A DNA stretch of 64,000 nucleotides from Desulfurococcaceae archaeon AG1 (GCA_003116855.1 BEWT01000015.1:101445-165444); one strand, 5' to 3'; positions 26,251 to 36,105 are shown, counted from the first letter of the stretch. The notes: generated by a model from the letters alone, not told the origin. Translations and numbers: made by a program.

Positions 26251-26970
26251 GTGACACAGCCCTTCGTGGTGCTTGGGAGGGATTTCTGGTTCGCTGTTGC
26301 AGGGATTCTATGGATCGTGGGGACTGTGATCTTCGCTCTAGAGATTAGTGGTAGGACTATAACTAGGAGGGGTATTGTTAAGGTTGATCTCAGGTGGGAT
26401 GCTGTAGACGTATCGGTAACGGCTTTAACAGCAGCACTATATGGGGGAGCATTAGCAGCCACTGGAGGGATCCCGATAATCCCTGGCTTTACGTGGGTGA
26501 GGCCTGGTAACGCACTGGCACCTCTCTTTGGCATGCTCTTCGGAGTCCCAGGAGCCCTTGGAGTTGCTATAGGCAACTTTATAGCAGATGCCCTGACGGG
26601 GTATCTAAGCATTGGGAGTATTGGGGGCTTTATAGGTAACTTCATAATAGCGTGGGTTCCGTATAAGTTTATGAGGGATCATAGCCTTAGGAGTCCGAGA
26701 AGCCTTATAGAGTACTACATATGGGGAGACATATGGGGAGGCGTTATAAGTTCTATCTGGTGCTCACTCTACATCTCATGGTGGCTAGATCTATTGGAGC
26801 CGGTGATAGGGCTTCCAAGAGCCCTTGTATGGGGCTGGTTCGCGCCATGGGTTATATTTAACAACGCTGTGGTTACAACGACACTCACACCGATACTTGG
26901 ATACCTTCTATACCAGCCGATAAAGATGAGGGGGCTCTACTGGAAGGATAGGATCAGATTCGCATCCTAG
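26251..26970 (+). CDS. ECF-type transporter S component (putative), main frame
   Basis: Membrane substrate-capture subunit, 239 aa in this frame. It shows about six helices. The pattern VRPGNALAPLFGMLFGVPGALGVAIGNFIAD followed by GSIGGFIGNFIIAWVPYKF is typical of ECF S-component-like proteins and gives the docking surface for EcfT. The GTG at 26251 is the first start in this frame, but 18 upstream codons continue the protein sensibly back to the TA tract, so the natural N-terminus is probably ATG 26114 after frame correction. The ligand is unknown; the following amidohydrolase gene hints at a nucleobase-like compound. Confidence 0.75.
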   Translation: MTQPFVVLGRDFWFAVAGILWIVGTVIFALEISGRTITRRGIVKVDLRWDAVDVSVTALTAALYGGALAATGGIPIIPGFTWVRPGNALAPLFGMLFGVPGALGVAIGNFIADALTGYLSIGSIGGFIGNFIIAWVPYKFMRDHSLRSPRSLIEYYIWGDIWGGVISSIWCSLYISWWLDLLEPVIGLPRALVWGWFAPWVIFNNAVVTTTLTPILGYLLYQPIKMRGLYWKDRIRFAS

Positions 26971-26991
26971 CCAGGAGCGTGTAGAGGCCCA

Positions 26992-28287
26992 ATGGGGCTT
27001 ATAGGGGTTAGAGGGCGTATACTAACACTGGATCCCGAGAAACCTTTTTTCAAGGACGGGCTTGTGATTTTTGATCAGGATGGCTATATATTGGATGTAA
27101 CGGATCTCGAGAGTGGTAAGAAGTACTCGCCAGAGATCATTGTTGGTAGTGAGAAGAGCATAGTGATCCCAGGGCTTGTTAACACACATAACCATATCCC
27201 AATGTATCTATTCAGAGGGATCGGGCTTAATCTCACAGGCCTAGAATGGCTCAAAAAGATCTGGTCCATGGAGGCATGCCTAAAACCATGGCATATATAC
27301 TGGGGAGCACTTGCAGGGATAGCAGAGCTCCTAATGACAGGCACAACACTCTTCGGAGATATGTATTTCTACGAAGAGGAGGTGGCTAGAGCAAGCAGGG
27401 ATGCTGGTATAAGGGCATCCCTCTCCCTAGGGGTTATAGAGCTGTTCGAAGGGCCTCCGAAACACACTATAGAGGAGTCGATATCCTTCGCAGAGAATAT
27501 GAGTAGAGGAGAGCTTGTAAGAGGCATGATCGGGGTCCATGCACTCTACTCCGTTACAGGCGATTCTGTTAGAAAGGCTGCCGAGGCCTCTGTAGAGAAG
27601 AGCCTGAGGATCCATATGCATTTCGCAGAATCCATGGACGAGGTTAGGAGGGTTAGGGATATGTATGGATCAACACCGACAGAAGCCGCTGAAAGCCTGG
27701 GGCTCTTGAGAGCATCACCCCTCCTAGCCCATGCTGTCTATATTGGTGACAACGATCTCGAGCTGCTTGCTAAGAGAAAGCCCTATATCTCCTACTGCCC
27801 CTCATCAATCATGGCCTGGGGCTCCGGGGTTGCGAGGGTTCTCGAGATGGTTGAGAGAGGCATAGAGGTTACTATGGGGACTGATGGGCCCTTAACCTCG
27901 GGATGGATGGATATCTTGCTCGAGATGAGGATAGCTATTGCTGTCCAGAGCTCTAAATATTCTAGACCATATGCTCTAGATCCCCTGGATCTCCTGAGAT
28001 CCTCGATATTAGGTGGGGCGAAAGCCCTGGGTTGGAGTGATGTTGGGATGCTTAGGAAGGGGTATAGAGCGGATCTAGTTGTGCTCGAGCCCACAATACC
28101 CACGGATCTCGATGATCCATCCTCAGTAGCTAGGGCTATTGTCTGGCTGGGAGGCTTTTCCGTGAGGGAGGTTTTTGTTAATGGGAGGCACGTGGTTTCC
28201 GGAGGCATGGTTAGGAGCATAGATCTTGGTAGGGTTTATAACGAGCTTTTGAGGGCTAGGAGTGATATTCTCTCAAGGTGTGGCTAG
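26992..28287 (+). CDS. Amidohydrolase, MTA/SAH deaminase - TrzA/ATZ group
   Basis: Metal-dependent hydrolase/deaminase of the amidohydrolase superfamily, 431 aa. Metal and active-site residues are visible: NTHNH (H66, H68), RIHMHFAE (H208, H210, E213), AHAVY (H247) and TMGTDGP (D298). Relatives deaminate 5'-methylthioadenosine, S-adenosylhomocysteine, cytosine, guanine or s-triazines. The gene lies inside the ECF operon: 21 nt after the S component and abutting EcfT. It therefore probably acts on the imported compound. Confidence 0.88.
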   Translation: MGLIGVRGRILTLDPEKPFFKDGLVIFDQDGYILDVTDLESGKKYSPEIIVGSEKSIVIPGLVNTHNHIPMYLFRGIGLNLTGLEWLKKIWSMEACLKPWHIYWGALAGIAELLMTGTTLFGDMYFYEEEVARASRDAGIRASLSLGVIELFEGPPKHTIEESISFAENMSRGELVRGMIGVHALYSVTGDSVRKAAEASVEKSLRIHMHFAESMDEVRRVRDMYGSTPTEAAESLGLLRASPLLAHAVYIGDNDLELLAKRKPYISYCPSSIMAWGSGVARVLEMVERGIEVTMGTDGPLTSGWMDILLEMRIAIAVQSSKYSRPYALDPLDLLRSSILGGAKALGWSDVGMLRKGYRADLVVLEPTIPTDLDDPSSVARAIVWLGGFSVREVFVNGRHVVSGGMVRSIDLGRVYNELLRARSDILSRCG

Positions 28288-29094
28288 TTGGGCGAGGTAG
28301 GGCTCTATGTAGAGGGTAGGAGTGTTATCCATAACCTCGACCCTAGGGTTAAGCTGCTCTGGTTCGTCTTTGTCTTGGCAGCGTCTATTGTGTGTCAGTT
28401 CGATGGATCTGTTGCTGTCTTTATTTTCCTATCCCTGGTAGTTGGTATGGCTCTAGCTGGTCTTCCTCTTAAGAGGCTCTTGCTCATAGTAGGCTATAGC
28501 ATTGTGTTCTTCATAGTAACGATCCTTGTGTGGGCTAGCTATTACCAGGATGTTGGGAGATATCTATTCACATTCGCTGGTGTTAGGGTTACGGATGTGG
28601 GCCTGCTTGTGGGGACTGGGAAGTTCTTCCTAATAATAAACCCGATAGTATCGATGCTTATATTCTTCTCCACAGTAAAGCCATACGATCTAGTCCAGGT
28701 TTTCTCAAGGATAGGACTGCCCTATAAGGCTGGCTTCATGCTCCTACTCTCGCTAAGAATGCTCTCCCTAGCTGTGTCTGAGCTTAGGAATATAATGGAT
28801 GTTCAGAAGGCTAGGGGTATAGAGGTTGATTCGAGGAATCCCTTCAAGAGGGTTGCTAACCTCATTCCGGTTTTTGTACCGCTTGTTATAAGGATCATGG
28901 GGCTTGCGTGGGAGTTGAGCATAACCCTCATGGTGAGGGGTTTCGGTTATTCTAGGGAGAGGAGCTATGCATTTCCACTAAGGTGGGGCTCTAGGGATAC
29001 GATCGCCATTATATTGATAGCCATATTCTATACAGGAATAATAGCTGTGAAGCTGGCGGGCTTCTCAACATACTATATGATCGCTGGGGTGTGA
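28288..29094 (+). CDS. ecfT: ECF transporter transmembrane protein EcfT
   Basis: Membrane coupling subunit, 268 aa. It starts with the family feature HNLDPRVKLLWFVF, has about five helices, and carries the two Ala/Val-Arg-Gly signatures that contact the ATPase (QKARGIEV and MVRGFGYSRER). TTG 28288 follows the amidohydrolase stop with no gap. EcfA starts 4 nt after its stop. Confidence 0.9.
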   Translation: MGEVGLYVEGRSVIHNLDPRVKLLWFVFVLAASIVCQFDGSVAVFIFLSLVVGMALAGLPLKRLLLIVGYSIVFFIVTILVWASYYQDVGRYLFTFAGVRVTDVGLLVGTGKFFLIINPIVSMLIFFSTVKPYDLVQVFSRIGLPYKAGFMLLLSLRMLSLAVSELRNIMDVQKARGIEVDSRNPFKRVANLIPVFVPLVIRIMGLAWELSITLMVRGFGYSRERSYAFPLRWGSRDTIAIILIAIFYTGIIAVKLAGFSTYYMIAGV

Positions 29095-29097
29095 GGC

Positions 29098-29973
29098 TTG
29101 GGATACGCTGTCGAGGTTAGGAACCTCTGGTTTAGATACATGCTCTCTGAGGAATGGGTTCTGAGGGATCTAAGCCTAGCTGTTGAGGAGGGGGAGTTTA
29201 TAGTTATAATGGGGCCCTCTGGGTGTGGGAAATCAACACTCCTCTACATACTCTCGGGAATAATACCCAACATGATCAGGGGCGAGGTTAAAGGCGAGAT
29301 CAAGATCCTTGGGAGGGATATTAGGGGGCTAAAGCCCGAGGAGATCACGAGGAGCGTGGGCTTTGTATTCCAGAACCCCGATTCCCAGCTAATAATGCCC
29401 ACGGTTCTCGAGGAGGTTGTTATGGGTCTTGAGAACCTGGGGCTAGATAGGGGTGAGATCCTTGGCAGGGCTAGGGAGATCCTAAGCTATGTGGGACTTG
29501 ATAAGAAGAGCAACATGCCACCAAGATCCCTCTCAGCTGGTGAGAAGCAACTCTTAGCAATAGCGTCTGTGCTTGCAATGAGACCGAGGATCTTGATCCT
29601 TGACGAGCCAACCTCAATGCTAGATCATGTTGGCACTATGAAGGTTCTAAGCCTGATAGAGAGTCTCAAGAAAAACCTAGGGATCACTGTAATCGTTGTT
29701 GAGCACAGGATCGAGTGGGCTGTTGAGATAGCTGATAAAATCGCTATAATGGATCGAGGAACCGTGGTTGCTTACGGAGAACCGTCAAAGATCTTCAGCA
29801 ATCCAGAGCTTATTAAGAAGACCGGTGTGAGACCACCGATGATCAGTGAGGTTTTCTATGAATTAATAGATAGGGGAGTAAAGGTTAACAGGATCCCTAT
29901 AACCACCAAAGAGGGGATAGAGGAGCTTAGGAGGCTTCTAGGGAGATCCGCTAAACCCGGTACTCTGACCTAG
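29098..29973 (+). CDS. ecfA: ECF transporter ATP-binding protein EcfA
   Basis: ABC ATPase, 291 aa. Walker A GPSGCGKST (residues 39-47), Q-loop FQNPDSQL (typical of ECF ATPases), signature LSAGEKQ, Walker B ILILDEPTSMLD and H-loop VVEHR are intact. It is the only ATPase in the operon, so it would work as a homodimer. The TTG start overlaps the 3' region of the ecfT unit closely. The 3' end overlaps the convergent DUF72 gene by 36 nt. Confidence 0.92.
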   Translation: MGYAVEVRNLWFRYMLSEEWVLRDLSLAVEEGEFIVIMGPSGCGKSTLLYILSGIIPNMIRGEVKGEIKILGRDIRGLKPEEITRSVGFVFQNPDSQLIMPTVLEEVVMGLENLGLDRGEILGRAREILSYVGLDKKSNMPPRSLSAGEKQLLAIASVLAMRPRILILDEPTSMLDHVGTMKVLSLIESLKKNLGITVIVVEHRIEWAVEIADKIAIMDRGTVVAYGEPSKIFSNPELIKKTGVRPPMISEVFYELIDRGVKVNRIPITTKEGIEELRRLLGRSAKPGTLT

Positions 29974-30732
29974 CTTTTGGTGTAATAGATACTTGAATCT
30001 CTTAGCGTCATCCCACATATAGATATTATTAAATAGGGCTAGGGCTTCTCTACGATTGCTCGAAACAAGCCTGTTATATAGTTCCTCGAGATCCTTGTCG
30101 GTATATTTATATCTATAGTTCACCTCACCGCCTCCTAGTCCGTGTAGTCTTGTGTATAGGGGGATCTCGCTATCCTGTGTGCATGGATCTCTCCTAAGGA
30201 TATCGACTATATGTATGATTCTGTGTTTGTTTAGGAGGCTGCAGAGCTTCTCTCTATTCTCCTCATCGTTCCAAGAACCTCTCGGCTCCCATCCGAGCTC
30301 GAAGCCCTTCTTTGTGATTGTTGAGAAGAAATCATCGATCCATCTCAATGCCTGATCACTATATCCCAGCGATGGTGGTGTTTGGAATACAATGAACCTA
30401 GCCCTCAGTTCTCTGGCGTATTCTTCAACAATCTCCCAGGCCTTTAAATTCCTCTCCGTCGGTCTTAGAAGCCCGTATTCTGAGGGGTCTCCCTCAAGCT
30501 TCCTCTTCATCCTCTTCATTGTAGGGCTCTTACTACTATGAGTTACAACCTGCCAGGCTTTAACACTGAATATAAAGCCCTCCGGGGCTTCCCTCCTAAG
30601 GATCCTTGCCTTCTCAACGGGTGGGGGATCATAGAATGTCTCCTGGATCTCAACTATATCGAGGGTTCTGAAAACCTCTCTCCTCGATCTGGGGAAGCCG
30701 CAGGTACCCACGAGAATCATAAACTCCCCCAA
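29938..30732 (-). CDS. DUF72 family protein
   Basis: TIM-barrel DUF72 protein, 264 aa, of a different subgroup from the one at 5083-5793. Marks are VGTCGFPRSRREVFRTLDIVEIQETFYDPP, FIFSVKAWQVVTH, FIVFQTPPSL, LGWEPRGSWN and YTRLHGLGGGEVNYRYKYTDKDLEEL. Internal Met at 30720 (MILVGTCGF) is a likely alternative start. Its 3' end lies inside ecfA. Function unknown. Confidence 0.85.
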   Translation of the reverse strand: MGEFMILVGTCGFPRSRREVFRTLDIVEIQETFYDPPPVEKARILRREAPEGFIFSVKAWQVVTHSSKSPTMKRMKRKLEGDPSEYGLLRPTERNLKAWEIVEEYARELRARFIVFQTPPSLGYSDQALRWIDDFFSTITKKGFELGWEPRGSWNDEENREKLCSLLNKHRIIHIVDILRRDPCTQDSEIPLYTRLHGLGGGEVNYRYKYTDKDLEELYNRLVSSNRREALALFNNIYMWDDAKRFKYLLHQKLGQSTGFSGSP

Positions 30733-30763
30733 GGATTCCTCTATGCTGACAAGCTCAGGATCT

Positions 30764-31081
30764 CTACTCCTCCGGCGGGTAGTATGGTGAGTCGTAGAAG
30801 CAGTAGAGCTTTTTCTTCCTATAGCTATCCTTGGGCTTTACAAGATGCTTTCTAACAAGCCCTGCTTTTGAAAGCTTGTTAAGCATGTAATAAACAGCAT
30901 CTCTTGAGACCCCAAGTGCTTTGATTATCTCATCAGCAAAAGCACAGCCATTAGGCGTTGATCTTAGGAATCTCAGAATATCGCCCCCAATAAGGTCTAG
31001 CCTAGGCCCCTCAGAAGATCTCATCCTCTCCAGATTATTCCTAATAACTATTAACGGAGAGTCATCCACAACAATCACCAA
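30764..31081 (-). CDS. Winged helix-turn-helix regulator, small
   Basis: 105 residues. The centre GGDILRFLRSTPNGCAFADEIIKALGVSRDAVYYMLNKLSKAGLVRK is an ArsR/MarR-like wHTH domain. TTG 31081 is the farthest start; GTG 31078 or 31069 fits the TATA box (about 31096-31104 on the minus strand) better. It ends 31 nt before the DUF72 gene, which may be in the same transcript, and is divergent from the VapBC relic. Its target is unknown. Confidence 0.75.
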   Translation of the reverse strand: MVIVVDDSPLIVIRNNLERMRSSEGPRLDLIGGDILRFLRSTPNGCAFADEIIKALGVSRDAVYYMLNKLSKAGLVRKHLVKPKDSYRKKKLYCFYDSPYYPPEE

Positions 31082-31217
31082 ACAATCATCACCATAGAGA
31101 TTTATAAAAGACCAACAAAACCTTTAAGAACATACACACTAGAATCGGAACCGCAACCCAACCCCTATGCTAAGTTCACTTATTATTTTTAATAAAACCA
31201 TGTACCTGGTAAGAAGC

Positions 31218-31463
31218 TTGAGCGTTACGATCTGCTTTAGGATTAGTAAGGAGCTTAAAGAGAAAATAGATAGAATGAGACATATCAACTGGAACGAGGT
31301 TGTCGAGAAAGCCATAATGGAAGAGATCAGGGGACAGGAGATACTCTTATCAAGAGACAATGAGAGAGCCTTAAGAGCGCCTATGCTCATAGACTTGCTA
31401 AGGAGAAAGACGCCCAGCTGGAATAGTGCTGAGGAAATTAGGAGATGGAGAGAGGGGAGATAG
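31218..31463 (+). CDS. vapB: VapB-type antitoxin
   Basis: About 81 residues: an N-terminal ribbon-helix-helix pattern (SVTICFRISKELKEKIDRMRHINWNEVVEKAIMEEI) and a C-terminal toxin-binding tail with NSAEEIRRWREGR. A TATA-like stretch at 31182-31195 favours TTG 31218 over ATG 31200. It overlaps the vapC relic by 19 nt, the usual VapBC arrangement. The partner toxin is broken, so the antitoxin is now unpaired. Confidence 0.75.
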   Translation: MSVTICFRISKELKEKIDRMRHINWNEVVEKAIMEEIRGQEILLSRDNERALRAPMLIDLLRRKTPSWNSAEEIRRWREGR

Positions 31464-31937
31464 TTATAGATGCATCAGTAGCTGTTAAATAGTTTGCTGA
31501 GGAGGAGTATAGCGATCTAGCTATAAAGTTAAAGGATCTACGTGTAAAAGGAGAAATAGATCTCGCAGCCCTTCCATGATCTACTATGAAGTGCTTAACG
31601 CACTAAGATACTCGGGATCATTCAAACCAGAGGAGCCGGGATTAATAGCACGATTGCTGGAAGATCTTCAGATCCGACTTTACCCCTAAATTCCGCTGTA
31701 ATGGCTGGAGCTGTCAAGCTCTCGCCGAGATACGGCATCACAGTATACGATGCATCATATCTCTCCCTAGCCAAGCACCTTAACATCGTAGTATATACTA
31801 CTGATGATTATATTACTGATAAGGAATTACTAAGAAAGGCTTCAGGGTTTAAAAGAGCGATCCACATAAGGATCTCGTTTGATCAGCAAGGAGTTTCATC
31901 AAAAAAGGCGGCTTTATGTGGTACTCAACATATCTAA
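31445..31937 (+). pseudogene. vapC: Broken VapC (PIN-domain toxin)
   Basis: Reading three frames in turn gives a full PIN protein: IVIDASVAVK-FAEEEYSDLA at the start, MIYYEVLNALRYSGSF in the middle, and LSPRYGITVYDASYLSLA...YTTDDY at the end. Lesions: an in-frame TAG at 31490-31492 where the family has Trp, and two one-base losses, in or near the C-runs at about 31569-31571 and 31683-31686. The ribonuclease is thus inactive unless the sequence is wrong at three places. Confidence 0.85.
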
Positions 31938-32249
31938 AGTAGCTGTTAAGGGGATCTATAATCGGTATGATACGTAGAACGATAAATAGCCCCACAACCC
32001 TAATGATCATTTTAACCTAAATCATTGAGGCAAGATCTATCTTCTATAGATAGTCAACGACACCAACGGGTATGGGGATATATAGTAAGTAAAATAAATA
32101 ATAAATAATGAATATTGTAAAGAGGATCAAGACCACATGGAGACATGTATGAACCTACCTCATGATACTACCTCACATAGTAGTTGCAGAGATAAAGTTC
32201 AACAGATATGCAGCAATACCATATAGATAGCATCAGATATAGATAAAGT
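31938..32249. other. Gap without recognised genes
   Basis: AT-rich sequence between the vapC relic and the transposon relic. I see no coding frame, tRNA or strong repeat. Together with 32411-32660 it forms an empty stretch around the relic. Confidence 0.5.
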
Positions 32250-32410
32250 TCGGGTTTCATAGCAGTTTGTATTTTTTGATACCAGCAGCTCAACTCCTGG
32301 CCTTATTAGCCCCCACACTTTGGGAGTATCTTCTATCCATAACTCTTCATCGCTTAGGATAATACAATGTCCTGGCTTTCTTTACCCTGCTTGCTTAGGT
32401 CTTTATAATA
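32250..32410 (-). mobile_element. tnpB 3'-end relic with right-end hairpin (most degenerate copy)
   Basis: Read on the minus strand it aligns block by block with the relics at 46287 and 59500. EELWIEDTPKVWGLIRPG stands where the others have EGELWVGVTPNGWRP. A weakened hairpin and the end block GCTATGAAACCCGAAC then follow. The more distant block with CCTGGCTTTCTTTACCCTGC also matches the 59.5-kb copy. Only the last part of the transposase gene and the right end remain. Confidence 0.55.
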
Positions 32411-32660
32411 TACCGCATTATAGATGTGTTTAATATTGGTGTTTTTATGGATGTGACTGATAAGTAATAGATATTAGATATTAATAGAAGAAGTATTAAG
32501 GGTTCACCTTAATGGATCATGTATCGTTTTTGCAGACTAACTATCTTTCCCTTGAGAGTTATTTCACCTGGGGTTCATATGACTGGAAGGGTAACTATAA
32601 GAGTTTTACTAAATCCTCTTATTTCTAAGGCTGGCGATTTCATATTGGTTTCATATGTAT

Positions 32661-33377
32661 CTAGGTATGTATAGTATGTATAACAGGCCCTCCAGCAAGG
32701 CTTTTTTCAAGGATGCGTATTAATGCTGTCGGTATTAACCAACGTACTTTTTTGGAGTTTAGGAGCTTAAATGCGATTCTCCTGGTGAGCGGGGCCTCTT
32801 CGATGCTGATTATCTCTCTGGTTCTTTTACCTAGTAGTATTGAGTAGAGAGCTATGTTGTCTAGGTTTGCTGGTTGCCAGTTATTTGGTTTCACTGCTTT
32901 GAGGAATACGCCTGGGGCTTCGTGGTCTCTTTTTAGGCATTTTATCTCGAAGTCTGAGAATATGGCTTTCATATCATTTGGTTCGTAGCGCCAGTAGTCG
33001 TGTGGGTATGCGTGGTAGTGGAAGCCTCTGGAACGTGTTGTGATATATATGTGCCCGCCTGGTTTTAGAACGCCCTTCATGTTGTTGATCACGAGTCTCC
33101 AGTTTTTCACATGTTCGAGAACCTCTGTTGATATGACCACGTCGAATGAGTTTGGGCCGAAGTGGTCTAGCAGTTTCTCTGCTGGTAGGACTATATCGAC
33201 AAACTTCCCAGGCTCTATATCCACACCTATATATTCTCTGGGTTTGAGGAATCTTTCTATGAATGGTCTAACACTACCATTAACGTACTTACTACCTACT
33301 TCTAATACCCTCTTACCAGCAAACTCTTCTGCCTCAGCATGCTCAATAAAGAACTCTATCACAGATACATGGCACAT
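32661..33377 (-). CDS. SAM-dependent methyltransferase (class I), intact copy of a duplicated pair
   Basis: 238 residues. The SAM-binding motif is RVLEVGSKYVNGSVRP, followed by YIGVDIEPGKFVDIVLPAE, FDVVISTEVLEHVKNW and LKPGGHIYITTRS, as in Methyltransf_11-type enzymes. The target is not known; the island context suggests sugar or glycan methylation. A close paralogue, out of frame, lies at 39614-40305. The partner methyltransferase that should follow on this copy is a relic at 33490-34149. Confidence 0.88.
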   Translation of the reverse strand: MCHVSVIEFFIEHAEAEEFAGKRVLEVGSKYVNGSVRPFIERFLKPREYIGVDIEPGKFVDIVLPAEKLLDHFGPNSFDVVISTEVLEHVKNWRLVINNMKGVLKPGGHIYITTRSRGFHYHAYPHDYWRYEPNDMKAIFSDFEIKCLKRDHEAPGVFLKAVKPNNWQPANLDNIALYSILLGKRTREIISIEEAPLTRRIAFKLLNSKKVRWLIPTALIRILEKSLAGGPVIHTIHT

Positions 33378-33489
33378 GAGGAGACACCCATTTAGCCCAA
33401 CCTTGATTTCACAAGCTAGTATTTATAACTTTGTTTATATTCCAGTTGCAACACGAAGCGCTATTAATAATATAATATAATTATTAAAT

Positions 33490-34149
33490 TATTATATTCT
33501 TTCCAACGATGGGGTTTGTCTCGAAATCCTTCTCGGTATCTTCATAAAGTTCGAGAAAGGGTTTTAAGATCTTTTTAGCCCTCCCCATGTTCCTCAAGGT
33601 AGTCAGATTATAGAGATCAGCTCTCAATAATTCAATTCCTCCTCCACTTTTAGCGAGATCTTTAAGGGGTTCTTTTAATTCAGAGCGCCTTTCGGAAGGT
33701 CTATATATAGAATGATAGCCTCGGGATCAGCTGTATGGGAGAAGAGAAGCAATGTTCCCCCTTTGCTGTCCCGATTTCAAGGAGCAGTCTGGGTTTTTAC
33801 TCCTTAACAATTTCCAATAATCTGGTGATCTCGTATTTAATCTGAATCGGCCTGATAGAAAGAGCAAGGTATTCAAAGGAGAAAGCGAATTCAACAGCAT
33901 CATAGATGTTATTAAGCTTCTCAATTTCTCTTCTTATCTTTCGAAGAATTATTGGGTTCCATAGTTTCATCATATTGGAGTAGTATATAGAGCGTAAAGG
34001 CTCTTTTAGAAACGAAGGCATTGTTCTATATAGGTGTAGAAGACCGGTTGGTTTCAAGATCACGTCCTCCTCCACTTAGAGAACCTTGCCAGATCTGCAA
34101 GCTTGACGTCTGATAAGGAGATCTTCTTAGCACCACCTAGTGAGGACAT
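33490..34149 (-). pseudogene. Relic of a CmcI-like methyltransferase
   Basis: The open part (34075-33797) encodes AVEFAFSFEYLALSIRPIQIKYEITRLLEIVKE, clearly matching residues of the intact paralogue at 40262-41092 (KLAFSFTYFGVSIRPAQVENEI). After its stop the homology goes on across stops and frames: SKGGTLLLFSHTADPEAI for motif I and beyond, then a diverged tail to about 33500. A possible earlier N-terminus in another frame begins at 34149. Several stops and shifts show that it is dead. Confidence 0.75.
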
Positions 34150-36105
34150 AATAACCCATCGCAAGTTATTAATTATAGAGGTTCTGGGTAATAAATCTTC
34201 ATGTTACACAGTTTCGGGCTATATCTCGGTGTCTAACTGCTCTCTCGCGTTGAGCCTCACAACCTTTTTGTTTTCTTTATGCTTTATAGTTATGGTATCA
34301 AAGTCTATTGATATGATTTCATATGCATATATATTGCAAGCACTCTCTGGGGTGGGCTGGTTTTCGTTTACAGTTTCTTAGCGATGCTTAAGCGATTAAA
34401 GGTATCAGCAAGGAACAATCTTTGATCCGTAAAAATCAACGAAGACGGGCTGCGATGTTCGGTTAATATTCCTTAACACTAAGTCGCTGTCCTTTTCTGT
34501 AATATGCTCAAGCATGTCTATTAGCAGGTATTATTCATTTTTTCTTGTTAAGTGGGAGATTCTTGCGTTTTTATCTTAAGATCCAAATATAAAGTAATAT
34601 ATTTTTCAGCATCTATTTATGAAATTTAAAACCTAAAGGCTCTGGACTCACGCTAAATTACCGTAACAGAACTAGCTACCCTTCATCTTATTTTATTAAT
34701 GATTCTCGTATATGTTCCAGAGCGTCTGACGAGGCAGTAATAGTTAAATGCTTTATCCTTAAAAGTAGCATTGTCTCATCCTCTGCTACCCTTTTCCTTG
34801 TACTTCCTAAGAGATCCTTAATATCGGAGCTTGAAAACTACCTTACTACCTTTTCCTTCTAAAATATCACTACAACACTACATCTGCTTCTTTCGATTAA
34901 GTTCTTTAAGACGAGCTAGGATAATATTAAATCTTAATTCCTTGATCAAAACCTTCTTAAGGCTTAGATGTCTGTTCAAAAGCTCATTCAAGAGTTTCGC
35001 GTTTTTCATACTTTGTGTCAGGTTCAACATATAGACCCCTAACCTATAAAGAAAGCTCATCCCATGACCCCTCTTGGCCAGTCTGATCGTCATCTTGGAT
35101 AGAATCCGGGCGTTTCTAGTTTTGCCTGTATTCCCCCCACAGCGGAAGTCAGCTTCTGATCTCTATTCTGTGTAATTTTACAACTGGTTTATGTACATTA
35201 GAATTAGAAGGTGTAGTAACGAAGATATCAGGAAAAGGCCTATTACTGCAAACTATTGTCTTGATCCAAGGGTGATTGCTGCTGAGAGGATCATTGAAGT
35301 TGGTTTCCTGTAAAGGCGGTATTAAGCCAGCGGAGCTATTGCTGGCAGCATAGACTCCTTGAGAAGCCTTGCTGAGAGGATTGGGAGATACTTGGTAAGG
35401 GAGAAGTAGATCGAGAACGATAGGAGGGATGAAAAGACAAAGAGATCATCTATAAAAATGGAGGCTATAGAGAATAGTAAGGATAATGCGAGGAATGCGA
35501 AGTCTAAGAGTAGCAATAGATCTATTGTCAAAAACATATCTAGAAACCCTATAGGAGCGCCCATAGATCCTTAGAATCAGTGCTAGAGAGAAAATCTCCA
35601 AGATTAATGATGGAAGATCTAGGAGCTTTGGGAACATGGGAAGCAAGCAGTGCCAAAATATTTATCAATGTGGAGTTAATCTGCCTAGATACTGTTAAGA
35701 TCTCCTAGAGATCTAAATGCTTATGCCAAACAGCTGAGACTCTGCAAATATATAGCGGTATAGAGATGCTTTTAGAAATCCGCTTAATTGGGGGCTCTAG
35801 TGTAACGAATTATAGCAATGGCATCCTCCATACTCTCTGCTAAAGGCTAATGGTTGAAAGCGAATAAAGCGGGGCATCGATGATGCGAACCGCCTATACG
35901 TTTCCTCACGTATGGATGAGCAGTATATCGTGGGGAAAAACAGAAGCATAAGAGATCTCTTTCAAGGATATAGCTAAGCGAGGTCTTATAGGGGAAACCA
36001 GGTTTCTTTCAAGTCACATAACACTGGTTTAAAGGACTCTCTAAGAGAGGGATGATGTAAAGGGCTAGTGAATTCTAATGGCAACTATAGCTTAGACTTT
36101 GTGAA
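34150..36105. other. Gene-poor, degenerate stretch
   Basis: About 2 kb without a credible intact gene. On the minus strand short open fragments look once-coding: near 34430-34540 (a 36-aa frame with QPVFVDFYGSKI), 34200-34370 (SIDFDTITIKHKENKKVVRLN) and 34690-34830 (DETMLLLRIKHLTITASSDALEHIRES). On the plus strand, 35190-35310 encodes a short MYIRIRRCSNEDIRKRP peptide. I cannot assign them to families. The pattern fits decayed island genes. Confidence 0.45.

Noticed and set aside
35322-35564. 80-aa hydrophobic frame on the minus strand
   Set aside because: Low-complexity Leu/Phe/Ser run complementary to an AGA/AAG-rich strand, with no start context or neighbours; a composition artefact.
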